A DNA stretch of 64,000 nucleotides from Polaribacter aestuariivivens (GTDB taxonomy: Bacteria > Bacteroidota > Bacteroidia > Flavobacteriales > Flavobacteriaceae), in the NCBI RefSeq assembly GCF_005885675.1, contig NZ_VANR01000007.1, positions 62,001-126,000 on the forward strand, written 5' to 3'. Shown here one piece after another: positions 1 through 10,720 of this stretch. How positions within the stretch are numbered: position 1 is the first letter of the stretch; every line of letters starts with the position of its first letter. The position numbers and the translations under genes are program-made. Below the pieces are notes generated by a model that ran no database searches, was not told the DNA's origin, and saw only the letters and a program-made list of their open reading frames with translations.

Positions 1-3000
1 TCCTATAGAAGGTGTGTTTGTTCCACTATCTTTATTATTAGAAGAAACTTGATTGGCAGCTAAACCCATAGAAATATTTCTTGTTGCATAACCACCTACA
101 TAACCAGAAAAGTTATGACCAGAAGTATTTGAAGATTCAATATCTTCTTCTCCTGCATGTTGCCAAAAGTAAAGTGTACCAGTAATAGCACCTAAATTGT
201 CTTCTATAAATTTTTTAGAATTAATTGCTGATGCATACGGATTACCAACTAAATAAGATTCGTTAGCGCCAATAGCTGTTGTTAAAGTTCCATCTTTTGG
301 AGATCCTACAAAAGTGTAATTTTGATTAGTACCTGTACCTTTCATTAAAAAACCGTCTGTTTCTGGTATAGCACCAGTACTACCTTTTCTCACGTAGTTA
401 GACCTTGTTCCATCTCCACTTGCATAGGTGTAAATCCAGTAATTAGATATTTTTATAGGAGAAGTTGTGTCACCATCAAATCCGTTTACAAAATTAATAT
501 CTACAATATCAGAATTTTCACTTAAAACATTAGTACCATCTTTTAATACGTTTGCAACACTAAAATCATTGGCTCCAATTGAATTTACAGGACTACTCAT
601 GTATGTATATCTGTAAATACTTTGCACAGAAGTTTGTACATCTTTTAAAACTTTTCCTGATCCAATAATTTCGCTATTATTTTGATGTGTTTGTATTAAT
701 TGAGAGTTTCCTGCAAGTCTTATTTCATTGGTAGTATTTGTGAAACTTATAGATTTATTTACCACTAAAAGCGCATTGTTTAAAGTAAGCTTTCCTTCAC
801 TCTCAAAAGATAAAGTGTTTGCAGGCAATTGATTTGAACTATTAAAATTTTCATTGATAATAACAGTTCTAGATCTATCTGGTAAGCCATTAGACCAACT
901 GTTACCAGTTCTAATGGTTGGTGCAATACTGTGTTCACCTAACTGTGAGTTTTGATTTGTATTTGCTGAAATTATTTCTGAAAGTAGCGGTGCATGAGGA
1001 TGTCTTTCAGGACCCCCATCTGCTGAATCTTTGTAAGGGTCTAAATTGTCATCAACAAAAAGAATCCATTCAGATTCAGTAAAGTTTCTGTTGCCTTTAT
1101 CAATTAAGTCTGACCTTATATAACTTGAATTATTTGGAATATCTGTTACAACATCTGTTCTTAAATCCCAATTTTGATTTATAGAGTTTTTTGAAAGTGT
1201 AATAAAATCATTTTCACCATCAAAAGCTGTTAAAACATCGTTGTTTACTAAACCAATACCATTTTTAACATTGGTAATGGTTGCATCTGTATTTTTAAAT
1301 AGAAATGCTTCTCCAGGATTAAAAACACTTGTATATGTTAATCTTGTATCTGGTAAAACGTCAGATAAATTGTTTGTATTTTTATCTAAATAAATACTTA
1401 TTCTTACGGTATTTTCTGGAACTATTGCTGTTGGATGAATATTTTTTATTTCTATCCATCTATCTGTACCAGATTGATAAACTTGGGTAATTATTACTTC
1501 TCCACATCCATTAATACTGTTGTCTAAAGCATAAGAGTTGTAAGTGTTTGTAAAATTACTAGTTGCGCTTGAAGCATCTAAATCTTCTAATGTGTTTAAG
1601 TAACCATTATTACCAAAATCACCTTCAATAATTGAGTTTACAATACCATTAAAATCTAGTAAATTTGCAGGAACACCAGATTCTATTGCATCTGAACAGC
1701 CATCATTGTCTGAATCTGAATCTAAGCGATTTGGAATACCATCATTATCTGTATCAATATCATTACAAGATTGGTATGCTTGGTATTCTAAGTAATCTAC
1801 TTCAATTCTACCACCTTCTCTAACTGACATAGATATTTTTATGTATTGTGTATCTTCAGTTAAAGTATAATCAGTATTTTTTGATGAGTTATTGTTGTTG
1901 TTGTGAGAAATAGAAAGTGGGTTTGATGTAGTTGAACCATCAATATTAGACTGTTCTATAACTATTGTTTTATTAGAATTATTGGTAGCAAATGTTTGAA
2001 ATTTTATAATTGTGTTTGCTGGAATAATTTTTCCTATATCAATAACAAGCTCGTCGTTTATACTATTAAATCTTGCTCCATTACCATTAATTCCATCTAA
2101 TAACTCATTTTCATTTCTAACACCATTGTTAACTGTAAAAATATTATTTCCAGAAGCTGTTCCACTATTAGAATTTGTACAGTTTTGTTCATCTGCGTCT
2201 AAAATACCATCATTATCATCATCTATATCTAATACATCAGTAATGGTATCATTATCAGTATCTAAATTGATGTTGGGTACTGTTTTACAGAAAGAAAATC
2301 CGCTAAGTCCAGCTCCATGAAGGAATCCTGTAGTACAAACATCACAATCTTGCCATTGAATAGTAATTGAAGAAATTTTATCATTATCAGTAAAATTTAC
2401 TCCTAACCAAGAATTACTATCAGTATTTCCACTAGTAGCTGTAACGCTTCCTGTATTTTCATTAGAGGAGTAAGAAGGAGATGCTGAGTTTGTAAAAGAA
2501 GGTAAAATAGTGTTGTTTAAAGTGTTTTTTGCGGAGACTGTAAATTTATCTCCACTTTGCCCACCTAAATTTATGTGTAAGATATCAAAACCAACCGCAT
2601 ACACAGGTTCACTAAAATTTATAGTAATTGTTACGCCATTTGAATTGTTGAAACCACTTGTGTAGAATTGTAAATTTTCTAAAGCACTTGCATCTTGACC
2701 AACAGCAGGGGAGTTTGTTGTGGTACTAGAACCTTGCCACCTTTCTAAACTTGCAGTATCGCCACTAAATGTAAAGGTCATATTTACTCCACTATTATCT
2801 ATATTATTAAGAGTATTGCTCAAGTTTCCATCATTCCAATCAAATTGTGTGTTGTCATTGGGCGTAGTATCCCAATTAAAACTAAAATTATCGGCTGAAC
2901 AAGTTTGATGTAATTGTTGAGAAATTCCATTAAAAACAAACATTATTAATATGAAAAAAATAGTTTTTTTAAATATTATATTGAATGTATTTTTTGAGAG

Positions 3001-3003
3001 CAT
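1..3003 (-). CDS. Large secreted surface protein, 3' end outside window (T9SS-type, thrombospondin-3-like repeats)
   Basis: The frame is open from an ATG at 3003 through the left edge, giving the first 1001 codons of a protein whose C-terminus is not in the window. It begins with a signal peptide (MLSKNTF..., hydrophobic FFILIMFVFNG, likely cleaved after GISQQ). About 200 residues of beta-sandwich-like sequence follow, then Asp-rich calcium-binding thrombospondin type 3-like stretches (DIDDDNDGILDADE, DTDNDGIPNRLDSDSDNDG). The rest is a long module shared with the adjacent 1789-residue protein: both contain GGPERHPHAP, WSNGLPD/WSNGIPD, EIRLAG.SQLIQ.H, YMSSPV, FVNGFDG and LYFWQHAGEED. From the paralogue I infer a T9SS sorting tail beyond the edge and a location at the outer surface or in the medium. 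The function is unknown; adhesion or matrix building is only a guess. Confidence 0.88.
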   Translation of the reverse strand, partial: MLSKNTFNIIFKKTIFFILIMFVFNGISQQLHQTCSADNFSFNWDTTPNDNTQFDWNDGNLSNTLNNIDNSGVNMTFTFSGDTASLERWQGSSTTTNSPAVGQDASALENLQFYTSGFNNSNGVTITINFSEPVYAVGFDILHINLGGQSGDKFTVSAKNTLNNTILPSFTNSASPSYSSNENTGSVTATSGNTDSNSWLGVNFTDNDKISSITIQWQDCDVCTTGFLHGAGLSGFSFCKTVPNINLDTDNDTITDVLDIDDDNDGILDADEQNCTNSNSGTASGNNIFTVNNGVRNENELLDGINGNGARFNSINDELVIDIGKIIPANTIIKFQTFATNNSNKTIVIEQSNIDGSTTSNPLSISHNNNNNSSKNTDYTLTEDTQYIKISMSVREGGRIEVDYLEYQAYQSCNDIDTDNDGIPNRLDSDSDNDGCSDAIESGVPANLLDFNGIVNSIIEGDFGNNGYLNTLEDLDASSATSNFTNTYNSYALDNSINGCGEVIITQVYQSGTDRWIEIKNIHPTAIVPENTVRISIYLDKNTNNLSDVLPDTRLTYTSVFNPGEAFLFKNTDATITNVKNGIGLVNNDVLTAFDGENDFITLSKNSINQNWDLRTDVVTDIPNNSSYIRSDLIDKGNRNFTESEWILFVDDNLDPYKDSADGGPERHPHAPLLSEIISANTNQNSQLGEHSIAPTIRTGNSWSNGLPDRSRTVIINENFNSSNQLPANTLSFESEGKLTLNNALLVVNKSISFTNTTNEIRLAGNSQLIQTHQNNSEIIGSGKVLKDVQTSVQSIYRYTYMSSPVNSIGANDFSVANVLKDGTNVLSENSDIVDINFVNGFDGDTTSPIKISNYWIYTYASGDGTRSNYVRKGSTGAIPETDGFLMKGTGTNQNYTFVGSPKDGTLTTAIGANESYLVGNPYASAINSKKFIEDNLGAITGTLYFWQHAGEEDIESSNTSGHNFSGYVGGYATRNISMGLAANQVSSNNKDSGTNTPSIG

Positions 3004-3072
3004 AAATTGTAGTTATATTGGTTACAATCATACTTACGTAAATTTTGCCTGTATGGTTTTTTTAAAATAAAA

Positions 3073-3100
3073 AAAAGAGAATCTTAAAAGATTCTCTTTT
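3073..3100 (-). terminator. Intrinsic terminator downstream of the 1789-residue surface protein gene
   Basis: Perfect 13-bp arms (3073-3085 and 3088-3100) flank a 2-base loop. On the minus strand the stem is followed by a run of T. It lies just after the stop of the gene at 3119 and before the next minus-strand gene, so the two large paralogues are probably separate transcripts. Confidence 0.8.
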
Positions 3101-3118
3101 CACCCAAGGTTAAAAATA

Positions 3119-6100
3119 CTAATTGATTAGTATTTTTTTGGAAACATCACCTCTATCCGTTTTTATCTTTAAAACATATACTGCTTTAGAAAGATGGTTT
3201 ATTTTTAATTTCTTACTTGTGTTTTCTTCAGAAACAAATTTCCAGTTTTTTACTTCTTGCCCTAAAATAGAATATAATTTAGCATTTTTAATAGCCACAT
3301 TATTTATTGGGTTGATGTTTATTTCACTGTTTAGTTTGTCGTAGAATATAGAAACGTTTTGTGCAACAACATCATCTGTACTTAATGTTTTTGTACTTTT
3401 AAATGTAATGTAAAAACGCTCTGAATATGTTCCTTTTTCTAGTTCAAGTTCAGCTTTTCCATTGTGTAATTCGTAACTTTTGTTTGTTAGTTTGTCTAAA
3501 AGAAATAACTCAGTGTTTTCCAAATTCCATTCATCTATTTCGATACTAATTGCGTCTTTTTTTGAAATAACGATTTCTAAAGGTATTTCTAATTCTTTAG
3601 ATATGCTTTCTACACCTGCAATTGCATAAGGTTGTTGTTGGTCTGGAAATTTCCAATAAAAATCAGTTGATGATAAATCAAATAAATAGCTGTCATAACC
3701 TTTATCATATTTAAAAGTATTTTTAGGTTTGAAAGAAATACCAATTTGACGGTGCATTTTAACGTTTGAATTATCATTATAATTCATACCTAATTTAATG
3801 ATTGGTAATTTATTTTTTCTATTAGAAGCTTTTTTATGAGTTACATTTGGTTTAAAAAATGTTGATCTTGCACCTTCAGTAATACTTTCTCTTTGGCTAT
3901 TATTAAAAACTATTGCACCACCATCATTATCACCACTAATAAAAAAACCTTGACCTACAGCAATATATTCTAATGGAGATGTGTATGTAAACCCACTTAC
4001 AGCTCCTGCATTTGGAGCACAAGGTATTTTTCCATCTTCGTCTTTAACTATTATGTTATTCAAGTATAATGTGTTTGTATCTGTAGATTCAATTCTAACA
4101 ATACTGTTTCTTTCGATACAAAAAGGAATATTAAAAGTTGTAAAGCTTTCAGAAACAGGAATTTCATAATTATCAATTAATTTGCCATTTACTTTTAAGG
4201 CAATCATTTTTATAGTTGAAGATTTGTAGTTTAATTGTAATTTTTCTATTCCTCTTGGTATTGCTCCAAAATCAACCCATTCATCATCGGCATCTAAAAC
4301 AATAAATGTGTTTGCATCAGTATCTGTTTCTAATGTACCATTATAGGTTGCATTTTCTGCTTCCATGGTAATATCAAACTCACCAGAAATTGCTGTTGAA
4401 TTTGCTGCAATTCCCATAGAAATATTTCTGGTTGCATAACCACCAATGTAACCATTGTAATAATGTCCTGCAATATCAGATGCTATAGTATCTTCTTCTC
4501 CAGCATGTTGCCAAAAATATAAAGTACCATCTATAGCGTTTCGATTATCTTCTATAAAACGTTGTACGCTAATAGCAGAAGGGTAAGGGTTACCAACTAA
4601 ATAGGATTCATTTCCACCCACACTTGTAGTTAATTCACCATCATTAGGTGTTCCAACAAAAGTATAGTTTTGTGCTACTCCAGTTCCTTTTATTGTAAAT
4701 CCATCAGTAACAGGAATGCTACCAGTACTCTTCTTTTGATTCCAATTTGATCTACTTCCATTTGCACTAGCATAAGTATAAATCCAATAATCTGCAATTT
4801 TAATTGGTGAATCTGCTTCACCATCAAAACCATTTACAAAGTCAATATCTATTGCTGTAGAGGTTGAAGAAGTTGGAGTTGTACCATCTTTTAAAACTTC
4901 AGATAATGTATAAGAAGTACCACCAACTGGAGAACTCATATAATTATATCTGTATTTACTTGCGATAGGCGAATCTTGATCTATATAAAGATTTCCTCCA
5001 CCAGCAACTTTGCTATTTGTTTCATGAATTTGAATTAATTGAGAGGTTCCTGCAAGTCTAATTTCACTTGAAGATGATCCGAATTCTATATCTTCTGTAA
5101 CGATTAACAAGTTATTGCTTACAGTTAATTTTCTACCCGAATTTACCGTAAGTTTTCTAGCAAATAATGATGATGATGTTGCATAATCTTGATCAATAAC
5201 TACTCTTCTTGTTTTGTCTGGAATACCATTAGACCAAACATCTCCTGAACGTACTGTAGGATTTACAAAATGGGTTCCTAAACTCATATTAGAGTTTGAA
5301 GAAGCACTAGTTATTTCTGATATTATAGGTGCATGTGGATGTCTTTCTGGACCTCCAGCATCAATATCTCTGTAAGGGTTTAAATCATCAGCTACGAAAG
5401 GAATCCATTCACCTTCTGAGAAATTCTTATTTGTAGTTAATATTTCATCACTTCTTACATATATTGTGTTATCTGAAAAATTATACATGGTTTCATATCT
5501 ATTTTTCCAGTCATTTAAACCAGATGATATTCCATTTGGATGCGAAAGATTTAAGATGTCATTTGCGCCATCTAAATCTGTGATGGCGTTATTTACTGTA
5601 CCCGTAAAAACAGAAGAAGCATTGGTTATTAAGATTGATTGACCAGCAGCTAGTTCTGTTGGAACTGTGTAACTTACATCTGGAACTGTATTTGTTTGAT
5701 CACCAGATTTATTTTTGAACAAGTTTAATTTTATAGTATTTGCTAATACCGAATTTGTATTATGAATATTTGTAATTTCTATTACTTTACTAGTTCCATC
5801 GTTAAATATTTGAGTTATCATTGGAGTACCAGAAACATGAGCGTCTCTATAATCTACATCTCCAATTGTTAAAACATCGTTATCTGTGTCTGGTAATGAA
5901 GTTGGGTCGTCAATGCTTGCGTTTACGTCATTAAAGTCATCTGCACTGTATAGTGTATTGTCTAACCCATTTTGACCTACAGTTCCGTTTGTTTGACCGT
6001 TGTTGTTTGAGTCAATTGTGTAACCAGCTTCTATTGTGTCAAAAATTGTATCATCATCTGAATCTAAATCTACATAATCTGCATTTCCAGTACCATCTGT

Positions 6101-8488
6101 ATTTTGTGCTGATAAGCCAACTCCGTAAGCTGTATCTAATCCATTTGCAGTGTAAATATAATTTGGTGCAATATAATCTATAGTGCTTTGTGCTTCAATA
6201 TTATCAGGAATTCCATCATTATCAGAATCTAAATCTTTATCATTTTGAATTCCGTCACCATCGAAATCTAGATCGTCTGCAAAACAAGATTGCGCAGAAG
6301 TTCCGTATGCAAAACTATCTAAACCGTGTGCATCTCTAGCACAAACATCTGTAGATCCAGCAACGATAGTAGTTCTAATTTCTACATTAGAAATAGCTGT
6401 AGCATTTATAAAACCAATGGTTGCTTCTGTTTGGTTTCCAATATTAATACTTCCATTTTCTAATGTTGTTTTATCACCTCTATATAATTCCATTGACCCA
6501 GCAATATCATTTCCAAAATTATCTGCTGTCATATATGCTAACAATTTTCCGTCAGCAAAAACCTCTAAAGTATATTCTAAATCTGAAGAACCGTTCGTAT
6601 CAAAAACATCGTTTATATCAAAACTAAAAGCATAAATAGGAGTATTAAAAGCAATATTTATAGAATAAGAATCTCCTACAGTAGAACCTCTTTCTGGAAC
6701 TACATAAATAGCTCTAGATGAATCTCCAGAAGAAAATTCACTACTTGTTGTTGTTCTTAATTCAGAGTTATTTCCATTTGGTGTTGCAGCACAACCAACA
6801 TCTGGTGTGCCATCAGGATTATCTACATAATCTGGTGAAAAGTAAGTTGATGTAAAACTAACAACACCGTCGTTTGAGCTTGTTGTTGGATTTATACCAA
6901 AGTAAACTCTGTCATTTAAAGATAGTGGTGAAGAACTTGATGTTGGATTTTCTGTTACATAATTAGTTGAAGAATCGTCTAAAACTGTTAAATTAATACC
7001 TCTTTGAAATGCAGCTTGCTGAAAGCCAGATTCTTGATACCCTAATCCATTTGTGTTTGATCCAATTCCAAAAACACTATAATCACCATCAATCCAAGTT
7101 TCAGAATCGCCAGCAGGTATTGAAGCTCCTGGAATTACACAGTTTTCATCAGTGTCAATTATTCCATCATTATCATCATCGATGTCTACATCGTCTGGAT
7201 ATCCATCACCATCAGTGTCTTTTGCAGTAATTGTAAATAATGCACTAACAAATGAGATGTTGTACTTTGGGTTATTAGCATTTGTTATCGTTCCTTGATT
7301 TATATTGTAATTATTTACGGCTTCACCTGTATCTCTAGTTAAGCTACCAACTAATGTGTCACCGCTATCTAAACTTCCAGATGTAACTGTATAGGTTAAA
7401 GTTGGGTCTGCATCTCCAAATTCTTTGGTTTTTGCATCTGCAGTGATAGTAATTGGTATTCTTGAAGTTGTGGATTCTGTAATTGATAAATCGTCAATTC
7501 CAGCTTCTATTATGTCACCATTTGCAGTTCCGTCTGCAGCACTAACTCTTACTATAAAATTAGATCCTGCAGGAATGGTTGTAGTTGCTTCTGTCCAAAC
7601 AGGTGTGTTTTGAACATCTCCTATAAATACTAAATCTGTCCAATTAGCTCCATTATTATAAGAAACTTCTAATCTAAAAAAATCACCAGCATCATCATTT
7701 GCATCTCTTTGTCCGAAAAAGTACCATATAGAAAAATTGGATTCTCCACTAACAAAATAAGTTGGTGAAGTTGCAAATACTGTTCCTCTATCTACATCGT
7801 CAGCCCCATTAGCATTTGAGGGGTTTGAACCTGTTACCAAAGCATTTGTACCAGGGTCTGAGTGATCGTTTTCTAATTGATAGCTTGTTCCTTCTGGATT
7901 TATATTTACAAATGTACCTTTAGATGCTGTTGTTCCTGTAGTTGACCAAGTGTTACCTGTTTCGAAGTTTTCAGAATAATTATAATTACAAATATTTAAA
8001 GTCACTGAGTTTATTGTACCCCCATCTTGATTCGTGTCGTCAGTTACTTCTAAGACCCAATTTCCATTTGCGTCTTCATTGTTAAAATCTGATAAGCTTC
8101 CTTCTGGTCTAAAAGTTCCAGTAATTGTAGTATTATCAGTAGGTAAAATGTTAGCTGAAGCATCATCGAAAGTAGCATTGTAATTATCGCCATTTCCACC
8201 ATTATCTGTAGAAAGTTCTACTCTTGTACCTGAAGGCGATATTAAAAAAATATCTAAATCGTTATTCCAAGTATGGTCAATATCTATAGTCACATTAACA
8301 TCAGAAATTGTAAAACTATCTGTGACATTAATATTAGTATTATATGTTACAGCACCTCCAGGTGTTGCAGCAATTGTAGTTGAAGGATTTTCTGTATAAT
8401 TATTACATGTTTGCGCAGCACTATTTAAACTAATAAATAGCATTATAAATGGCAAAAACAGCCACTTACTTTTAGATTTAGGGGTCAT
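3119..8488 (-). CDS. Giant T9SS-exported multidomain surface protein (P-domain, MBG-like and thrombospondin-3-like repeats)
   Basis: A 1789-residue protein with a signal peptide (residues 1-25, ...FISLNSAAQ). Residues about 45-168 resemble a proprotein-convertase P-domain (DIDHTWNNDLDIFLISPSGT ... GNWVLEVTD). A beta-sandwich segment with FSIWYFFGQRD follows, then an MBG-type Ig-like domain (ITITADAKTKEFGDADPTLT). Asp-rich thrombospondin-3 calcium repeats come next (DTDGDGYPDDVDIDDDNDG, DFDGDGIQNDKDLDSDNDG), then a long module shared with the neighbouring gene. The end (NVAIKNAKLYSILGQEVKNW ... KAVYVLKIKTDRGDVSKKILIN) is a classical T9SS type A sorting domain, so the protein should cross the outer membrane through the Por machinery. 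It has its own terminator on the downstream side. The biochemical function is unknown; adhesion, matrix or gliding-related roles are inference from architecture. Confidence 0.9.
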   Translation of the reverse strand: MTPKSKSKWLFLPFIMLFISLNSAAQTCNNYTENPSTTIAATPGGAVTYNTNINVTDSFTISDVNVTIDIDHTWNNDLDIFLISPSGTRVELSTDNGGNGDNYNATFDDASANILPTDNTTITGTFRPEGSLSDFNNEDANGNWVLEVTDDTNQDGGTINSVTLNICNYNYSENFETGNTWSTTGTTASKGTFVNINPEGTSYQLENDHSDPGTNALVTGSNPSNANGADDVDRGTVFATSPTYFVSGESNFSIWYFFGQRDANDDAGDFFRLEVSYNNGANWTDLVFIGDVQNTPVWTEATTTIPAGSNFIVRVSAADGTANGDIIEAGIDDLSITESTTSRIPITITADAKTKEFGDADPTLTYTVTSGSLDSGDTLVGSLTRDTGEAVNNYNINQGTITNANNPKYNISFVSALFTITAKDTDGDGYPDDVDIDDDNDGIIDTDENCVIPGASIPAGDSETWIDGDYSVFGIGSNTNGLGYQESGFQQAAFQRGINLTVLDDSSTNYVTENPTSSSSPLSLNDRVYFGINPTTSSNDGVVSFTSTYFSPDYVDNPDGTPDVGCAATPNGNNSELRTTTSSEFSSGDSSRAIYVVPERGSTVGDSYSINIAFNTPIYAFSFDINDVFDTNGSSDLEYTLEVFADGKLLAYMTADNFGNDIAGSMELYRGDKTTLENGSINIGNQTEATIGFINATAISNVEIRTTIVAGSTDVCARDAHGLDSFAYGTSAQSCFADDLDFDGDGIQNDKDLDSDNDGIPDNIEAQSTIDYIAPNYIYTANGLDTAYGVGLSAQNTDGTGNADYVDLDSDDDTIFDTIEAGYTIDSNNNGQTNGTVGQNGLDNTLYSADDFNDVNASIDDPTSLPDTDNDVLTIGDVDYRDAHVSGTPMITQIFNDGTSKVIEITNIHNTNSVLANTIKLNLFKNKSGDQTNTVPDVSYTVPTELAAGQSILITNASSVFTGTVNNAITDLDGANDILNLSHPNGISSGLNDWKNRYETMYNFSDNTIYVRSDEILTTNKNFSEGEWIPFVADDLNPYRDIDAGGPERHPHAPIISEITSASSNSNMSLGTHFVNPTVRSGDVWSNGIPDKTRRVVIDQDYATSSSLFARKLTVNSGRKLTVSNNLLIVTEDIEFGSSSSEIRLAGTSQLIQIHETNSKVAGGGNLYIDQDSPIASKYRYNYMSSPVGGTSYTLSEVLKDGTTPTSSTSTAIDIDFVNGFDGEADSPIKIADYWIYTYASANGSRSNWNQKKSTGSIPVTDGFTIKGTGVAQNYTFVGTPNDGELTTSVGGNESYLVGNPYPSAISVQRFIEDNRNAIDGTLYFWQHAGEEDTIASDIAGHYYNGYIGGYATRNISMGIAANSTAISGEFDITMEAENATYNGTLETDTDANTFIVLDADDEWVDFGAIPRGIEKLQLNYKSSTIKMIALKVNGKLIDNYEIPVSESFTTFNIPFCIERNSIVRIESTDTNTLYLNNIIVKDEDGKIPCAPNAGAVSGFTYTSPLEYIAVGQGFFISGDNDGGAIVFNNSQRESITEGARSTFFKPNVTHKKASNRKNKLPIIKLGMNYNDNSNVKMHRQIGISFKPKNTFKYDKGYDSYLFDLSSTDFYWKFPDQQQPYAIAGVESISKELEIPLEIVISKKDAISIEIDEWNLENTELFLLDKLTNKSYELHNGKAELELEKGTYSERFYITFKSTKTLSTDDVVAQNVSIFYDKLNSEININPINNVAIKNAKLYSILGQEVKNWKFVSEENTSKKLKINHLSKAVYVLKIKTDRGDVSKKILIN

Positions 8489-8581
8489 AAAGTAATGTTT
8501 TAGGGGTTAATAAAAAATTTTTACGTTTCTTATTATAGAGCTAATATATTATTTTTTTTTCATATGATAACTCGTTTAAAC

Positions 8582-8614
8582 AAAAAAAGTCCAAACTTTT
8601 TAGGTTTGGACTTT
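8582..8614 (-). terminator. Intrinsic terminator after yidC
   Basis: Arms 8586-8596 and 8604-8614 are perfectly complementary (AAAGTCCAAAC). On the minus strand a T run follows the stem. It lies 17 bases beyond the yidC stop codon. Confidence 0.8.
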
Positions 8615-8630
8615 CAATTTAGTATTAATT

Positions 8631-10520
8631 TTATTTTCTTCTTTGTTGTTTTGCTTGCTGTTCTTGCGCTTGTTTCATAGCGTCATCAATTCTTTGTCTG
8701 AATTTAGATTTTTTCTTTTCTGGACGCTTTTTGTTTTCCTCTATTTGAGCATGAATTTTATCTTCATCTATTACAAAATTCTTAATAACTAACATTATGG
8801 CAATGGTTAATAAGTTAGAAACAAAGTAATACAAACTTAAAGAACTTGCGTAATTGTTAAAGAAAAATAGCATCATAATAGGAGAGAAGTAAATCATGTA
8901 TTTCATCATTTTACTCATATCTGGCATACCTTCTTGCGTTGGTGCTTGCATATTTGCTTGCTGACTTTGGTTCATTTTCATATAAAAGAAAATTGCCACA
9001 GATGCTAAAATTGGAAATAAACTTACGTGATCACCGTAAAATGGAATTTTAAATGGTAATTGAAATATCGTGTCATATGATGATAAATCGTTTGCCCATA
9101 AAAAGCTTTCTTGTCTTAAAGATATATTTGTTGGAAAAAACTTAAATAATGCAAAGAAAACTGGCATTTGTAATAACGCAGGTATACAACCAGACATCAT
9201 ACTAACACCTGCTTTTCGTTGAATTGCCATTGTTTCTTGTTGGCGCTTCATCGCATTTTCTTTTCCAGGATATTTTTCATTTAATGCAGTTAATTCTGGA
9301 CGAATTACCTTCATTTTTGCACTTGATAAATAAGATTTATAAACTAATGGCGACATTAAAATACGAACAACAATTGTCATTAAAATAATAATTAAACCGT
9401 AGTTAGATAAAAATCCTTTTAAGAAATTAAATACTGGATAAAAAACAGTTCTGTTTAAAAATCCAAAGATACCCCAACCCAAATCTGCAGATTCTGCTAA
9501 GTCTGTACCTTCATACGTTTTTAATAAATTATAATCATTTGGTCCATAAAACCATTTCATATCATAATTTAATTCACCGTTAGAAAGTTCTAAAGGAGTT
9601 TTTAATTCATATCTTTTTGTAAAAACAGTATCAATTTCTTCATTTTGTACTAAATCTGTAGATGTAATTGTAGCATTATTAAAGGGTTTGTCCGTTAATA
9701 AGTTTGAAGCGAAAAAATGTTGCTTGTACGCTACCCAATCTACATCGTTAATTATTTCTGTATTTCCAGCATTAATATAATCAACTTCTTCTTCAGCCTT
9801 GTAGTAATAGTAAGAATACATTGTATTCTCAGTTTTCATGCTTTTTTCATGTCTGTAACCGTTTAAAGTCCAGTCTAAATTAATAGGATTCGAAGCATTA
9901 ATAATATTACTTAAGCCTTGAGAACGAATTGAGAAATCAACCATATAATCTTTAGGCTTCATTTCATATCTATATTCTAAAAACTGAGTATCAGAAACTT
10001 TTAATTTTAATGAAACCACTTGATTTGCTCCATTTTTTGTTACTGTTGGCTGAAAAAATAAATCTGTAGTGTTTAAAATCCTATTATCAGTTGTTCCAAA
10101 ATTGATGTTAAAAGATGCATTGTTATCTTTTATCATATATAAAGGTAAAGAATCGTATGTTTTGTAATTTTTAATTAACGCTTCTTTTATCTGTCCACCT
10201 TTATTGTCGATTGTTAATTTTACAACTTCGTTTTCTAAAACCGTAACACCTTCTGTAGCTGAAATTGCACTTTGTGCAAATGCGCCTAATTTATTTTGAA
10301 GTGCTAAGTTTTTTATTGAATCGTTTTCGAAAGTAGTTTCATCAACAGTTGAACTTACAGGTGTATTAAGTGTTTTTTTTGTAGAATCTACAACTTGTGT
10401 TGTGTTTGTGTCTGTTGTAATTTCAGTTTCTGGTTGATTTGTATTCATCCACCAAAGAATGATACCACCCAATAAAATCATTCCAATAAAAGAATTGAAG
10501 TCGAATTTTTTTTGTTCCAT
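8631..10520 (-). CDS. yidC: Membrane protein insertase YidC
   Basis: YidC inserts and folds inner-membrane proteins, alone or with SecYEG. The 629-residue protein has the Gram-negative layout: an N-terminal membrane segment (about 12-26, GMILLGGIILWWM), a large periplasmic beta-domain (about 60-355), then the conserved insertase core with several membrane helices. The core starts near FLKGFLSNYGLIIILMTIVV and includes YKSYLSSAKMKVIRPE and GCIPALLQMPVFFALF. A strongly basic tail (EKKKSKFRQR ... KQQRRK) is typical for ribosome contact. The length fits Bacteroidota YidC. It lies downstream of pyrG in the same direction, an order usual in flavobacteria. A -7-like box (TACATTTG on the minus strand, 10579-10586) lies upstream, but its -33 partner is poor. 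Confidence 0.97.
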   Translation of the reverse strand: MEQKKFDFNSFIGMILLGGIILWWMNTNQPETEITTDTNTTQVVDSTKKTLNTPVSSTVDETTFENDSIKNLALQNKLGAFAQSAISATEGVTVLENEVVKLTIDNKGGQIKEALIKNYKTYDSLPLYMIKDNNASFNINFGTTDNRILNTTDLFFQPTVTKNGANQVVSLKLKVSDTQFLEYRYEMKPKDYMVDFSIRSQGLSNIINASNPINLDWTLNGYRHEKSMKTENTMYSYYYYKAEEEVDYINAGNTEIINDVDWVAYKQHFFASNLLTDKPFNNATITSTDLVQNEEIDTVFTKRYELKTPLELSNGELNYDMKWFYGPNDYNLLKTYEGTDLAESADLGWGIFGFLNRTVFYPVFNFLKGFLSNYGLIIILMTIVVRILMSPLVYKSYLSSAKMKVIRPELTALNEKYPGKENAMKRQQETMAIQRKAGVSMMSGCIPALLQMPVFFALFKFFPTNISLRQESFLWANDLSSYDTIFQLPFKIPFYGDHVSLFPILASVAIFFYMKMNQSQQANMQAPTQEGMPDMSKMMKYMIYFSPIMMLFFFNNYASSLSLYYFVSNLLTIAIMLVIKNFVIDEDKIHAQIEENKKRPEKKKSKFRQRIDDAMKQAQEQQAKQQRRK

Positions 10521-10720
10521 GTGTTTTTTTAAAATGTCAATTTGTCATTTTTAAGCTTCTTGTAGCAGTTAAAACCGACAAATGTAGCAAAACAGTATTG
10601 TTTTTAATTGATTTTGCTGTGATTATTGTTGATGTATTAGATAGTTCAAATAGTATTCCTAAAATTTTTTGTGTCACTATAAGTTATTTTTTATTTTTTT
10701 AACTTAGGCTTACAATAGTT

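Noticed and set aside
2012..7613. Plus-strand open frames opposite the large surface protein genes
   Set aside because: They are antisense to long repetitive, Asp-rich coding sequence; their composition (Leu/Phe/Ser/His-rich) and overlap mark them as shadows.
10521..10720. Intergenic region between yidC and pyrG searched for RNA genes or a pyrG terminator
   Set aside because: Only a short AT-rich inverted repeat (AAGTTA ... TAACTT) with a weak stem was found.
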